DNA of 6,570 bases from Gemmatimonadales bacterium UBA2975 (GTDB lineage: Bacteria > Gemmatimonadota > Gemmatimonadetes > Longimicrobiales > Gaopeijiaceae): assembly GCA_002348265.1 (NCBI GenBank), contig DEAT01000033.1, forward strand, positions 1 to 6,570, given 5' to 3'. The notes under the pieces are model-generated. The model was not told the origin of the DNA and did not search any database. It saw only the letters and a program-made list of their open reading frames with translations. This document shows positions 6,477 to 6,570 of the stretch, piece by piece; the first letter of the stretch is position 1; the number at the start of each line of letters is the position of its first letter. The position numbers were made by a program, and so were the translations under genes.

Positions 6477-6506
6477 TCGTGAAACGTCTGACGCGTTCGT
6501 TGCCAA

Positions 6507-6570
6507 GAAACCGGGTGTTTTAGGAAACTGCAGGGAAAAAAGTACGAGGACGCGGGTAAAACCGCGAAAG
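6507..6570. other. Right-edge sequence, small hairpin, no gene identified
   Basis: The MFS reading frame stays open on the minus strand here but offers no ATG, GTG or TTG beyond 6506. A short GC-rich inverted repeat CGCGG/CCGCG (6551-6555 and 6562-6566) has a 6-base loop. On the minus strand a six-T run follows, but nine bases after the stem, too far for a standard terminator. The promoter of the MFS gene presumably lies here or beyond the edge. Confidence 0.35.

Noticed and set aside
6551..6566. CGCGG/CCGCG hairpin as a rho-independent terminator
   Set aside because: The stem is only five base pairs and the T run begins nine bases after it.
1..6570. CRISPR arrays, tRNA genes, insertion sequences, phage or defence genes
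   Set aside because: No regularly spaced repeats, cloverleaf-like sequences, transposase or integrase motifs were seen on either strand.

Overview
The window (about half G+C by eye) joins a conserved housekeeping cluster on the plus strand to a heme/iron-acquisition locus and a transporter on the minus strand. The organism looks like a diderm bacterium: it has a TonB-dependent outer-membrane receptor, a lipoprotein with a lipobox, and exported proteins. Two traits point to the Fibrobacteres-Chlorobi-Bacteroidetes/Gemmatimonadota side of the tree: a HmuY-family lipoprotein paired with a TonB receptor that carries an N-terminal carboxypeptidase-regulatory-like domain, and poor Shine-Dalgarno sequences on the minus-strand genes. 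This placement is inference; no rRNA is present.

Layout, left to right. 1-128: leader of unknown content. 129-482 (+): rplS, ribosomal protein L19. 514-1134 (+): rnhB, ribonuclease HII. These two follow the common rplS-rnhB order. 1135-1236: short convergent gap. 1237-1719 (-): exported GlcG/HbpS-family (DUF336, heme-binding type) protein. 1775-3901 (-): TonB-dependent receptor. 3898-4947 (-): HmuY-like surface lipoprotein, which overlaps the receptor start by 4 bp (GTGA). 4948-5225: control region with a Fur-box-like palindrome and a 9-bp inverted repeat around it. 5226-6476 (-): 12-helix major facilitator superfamily transporter of unknown substrate. 6507-6570: no gene identified.

The interpretable unit is the three-gene minus-strand operon, read in the order HmuY-like lipoprotein, TonB receptor, GlcG/HbpS-like protein. 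The inferred model is that the lipoprotein captures heme at the surface, the receptor imports it using TonB energy, and the exported GlcG-like protein binds or processes it in the periplasm. A Fur-like operator would place this under iron control. The lipoprotein appears to hold two diverged copies of the HmuY fold, and the receptor has the FRAP/PNL barrel motif of heme receptors but no histidine between the two halves. These are the main points of novelty. The MFS gene lies upstream on the same strand but is separated by the control region, so its link to heme is unproven.
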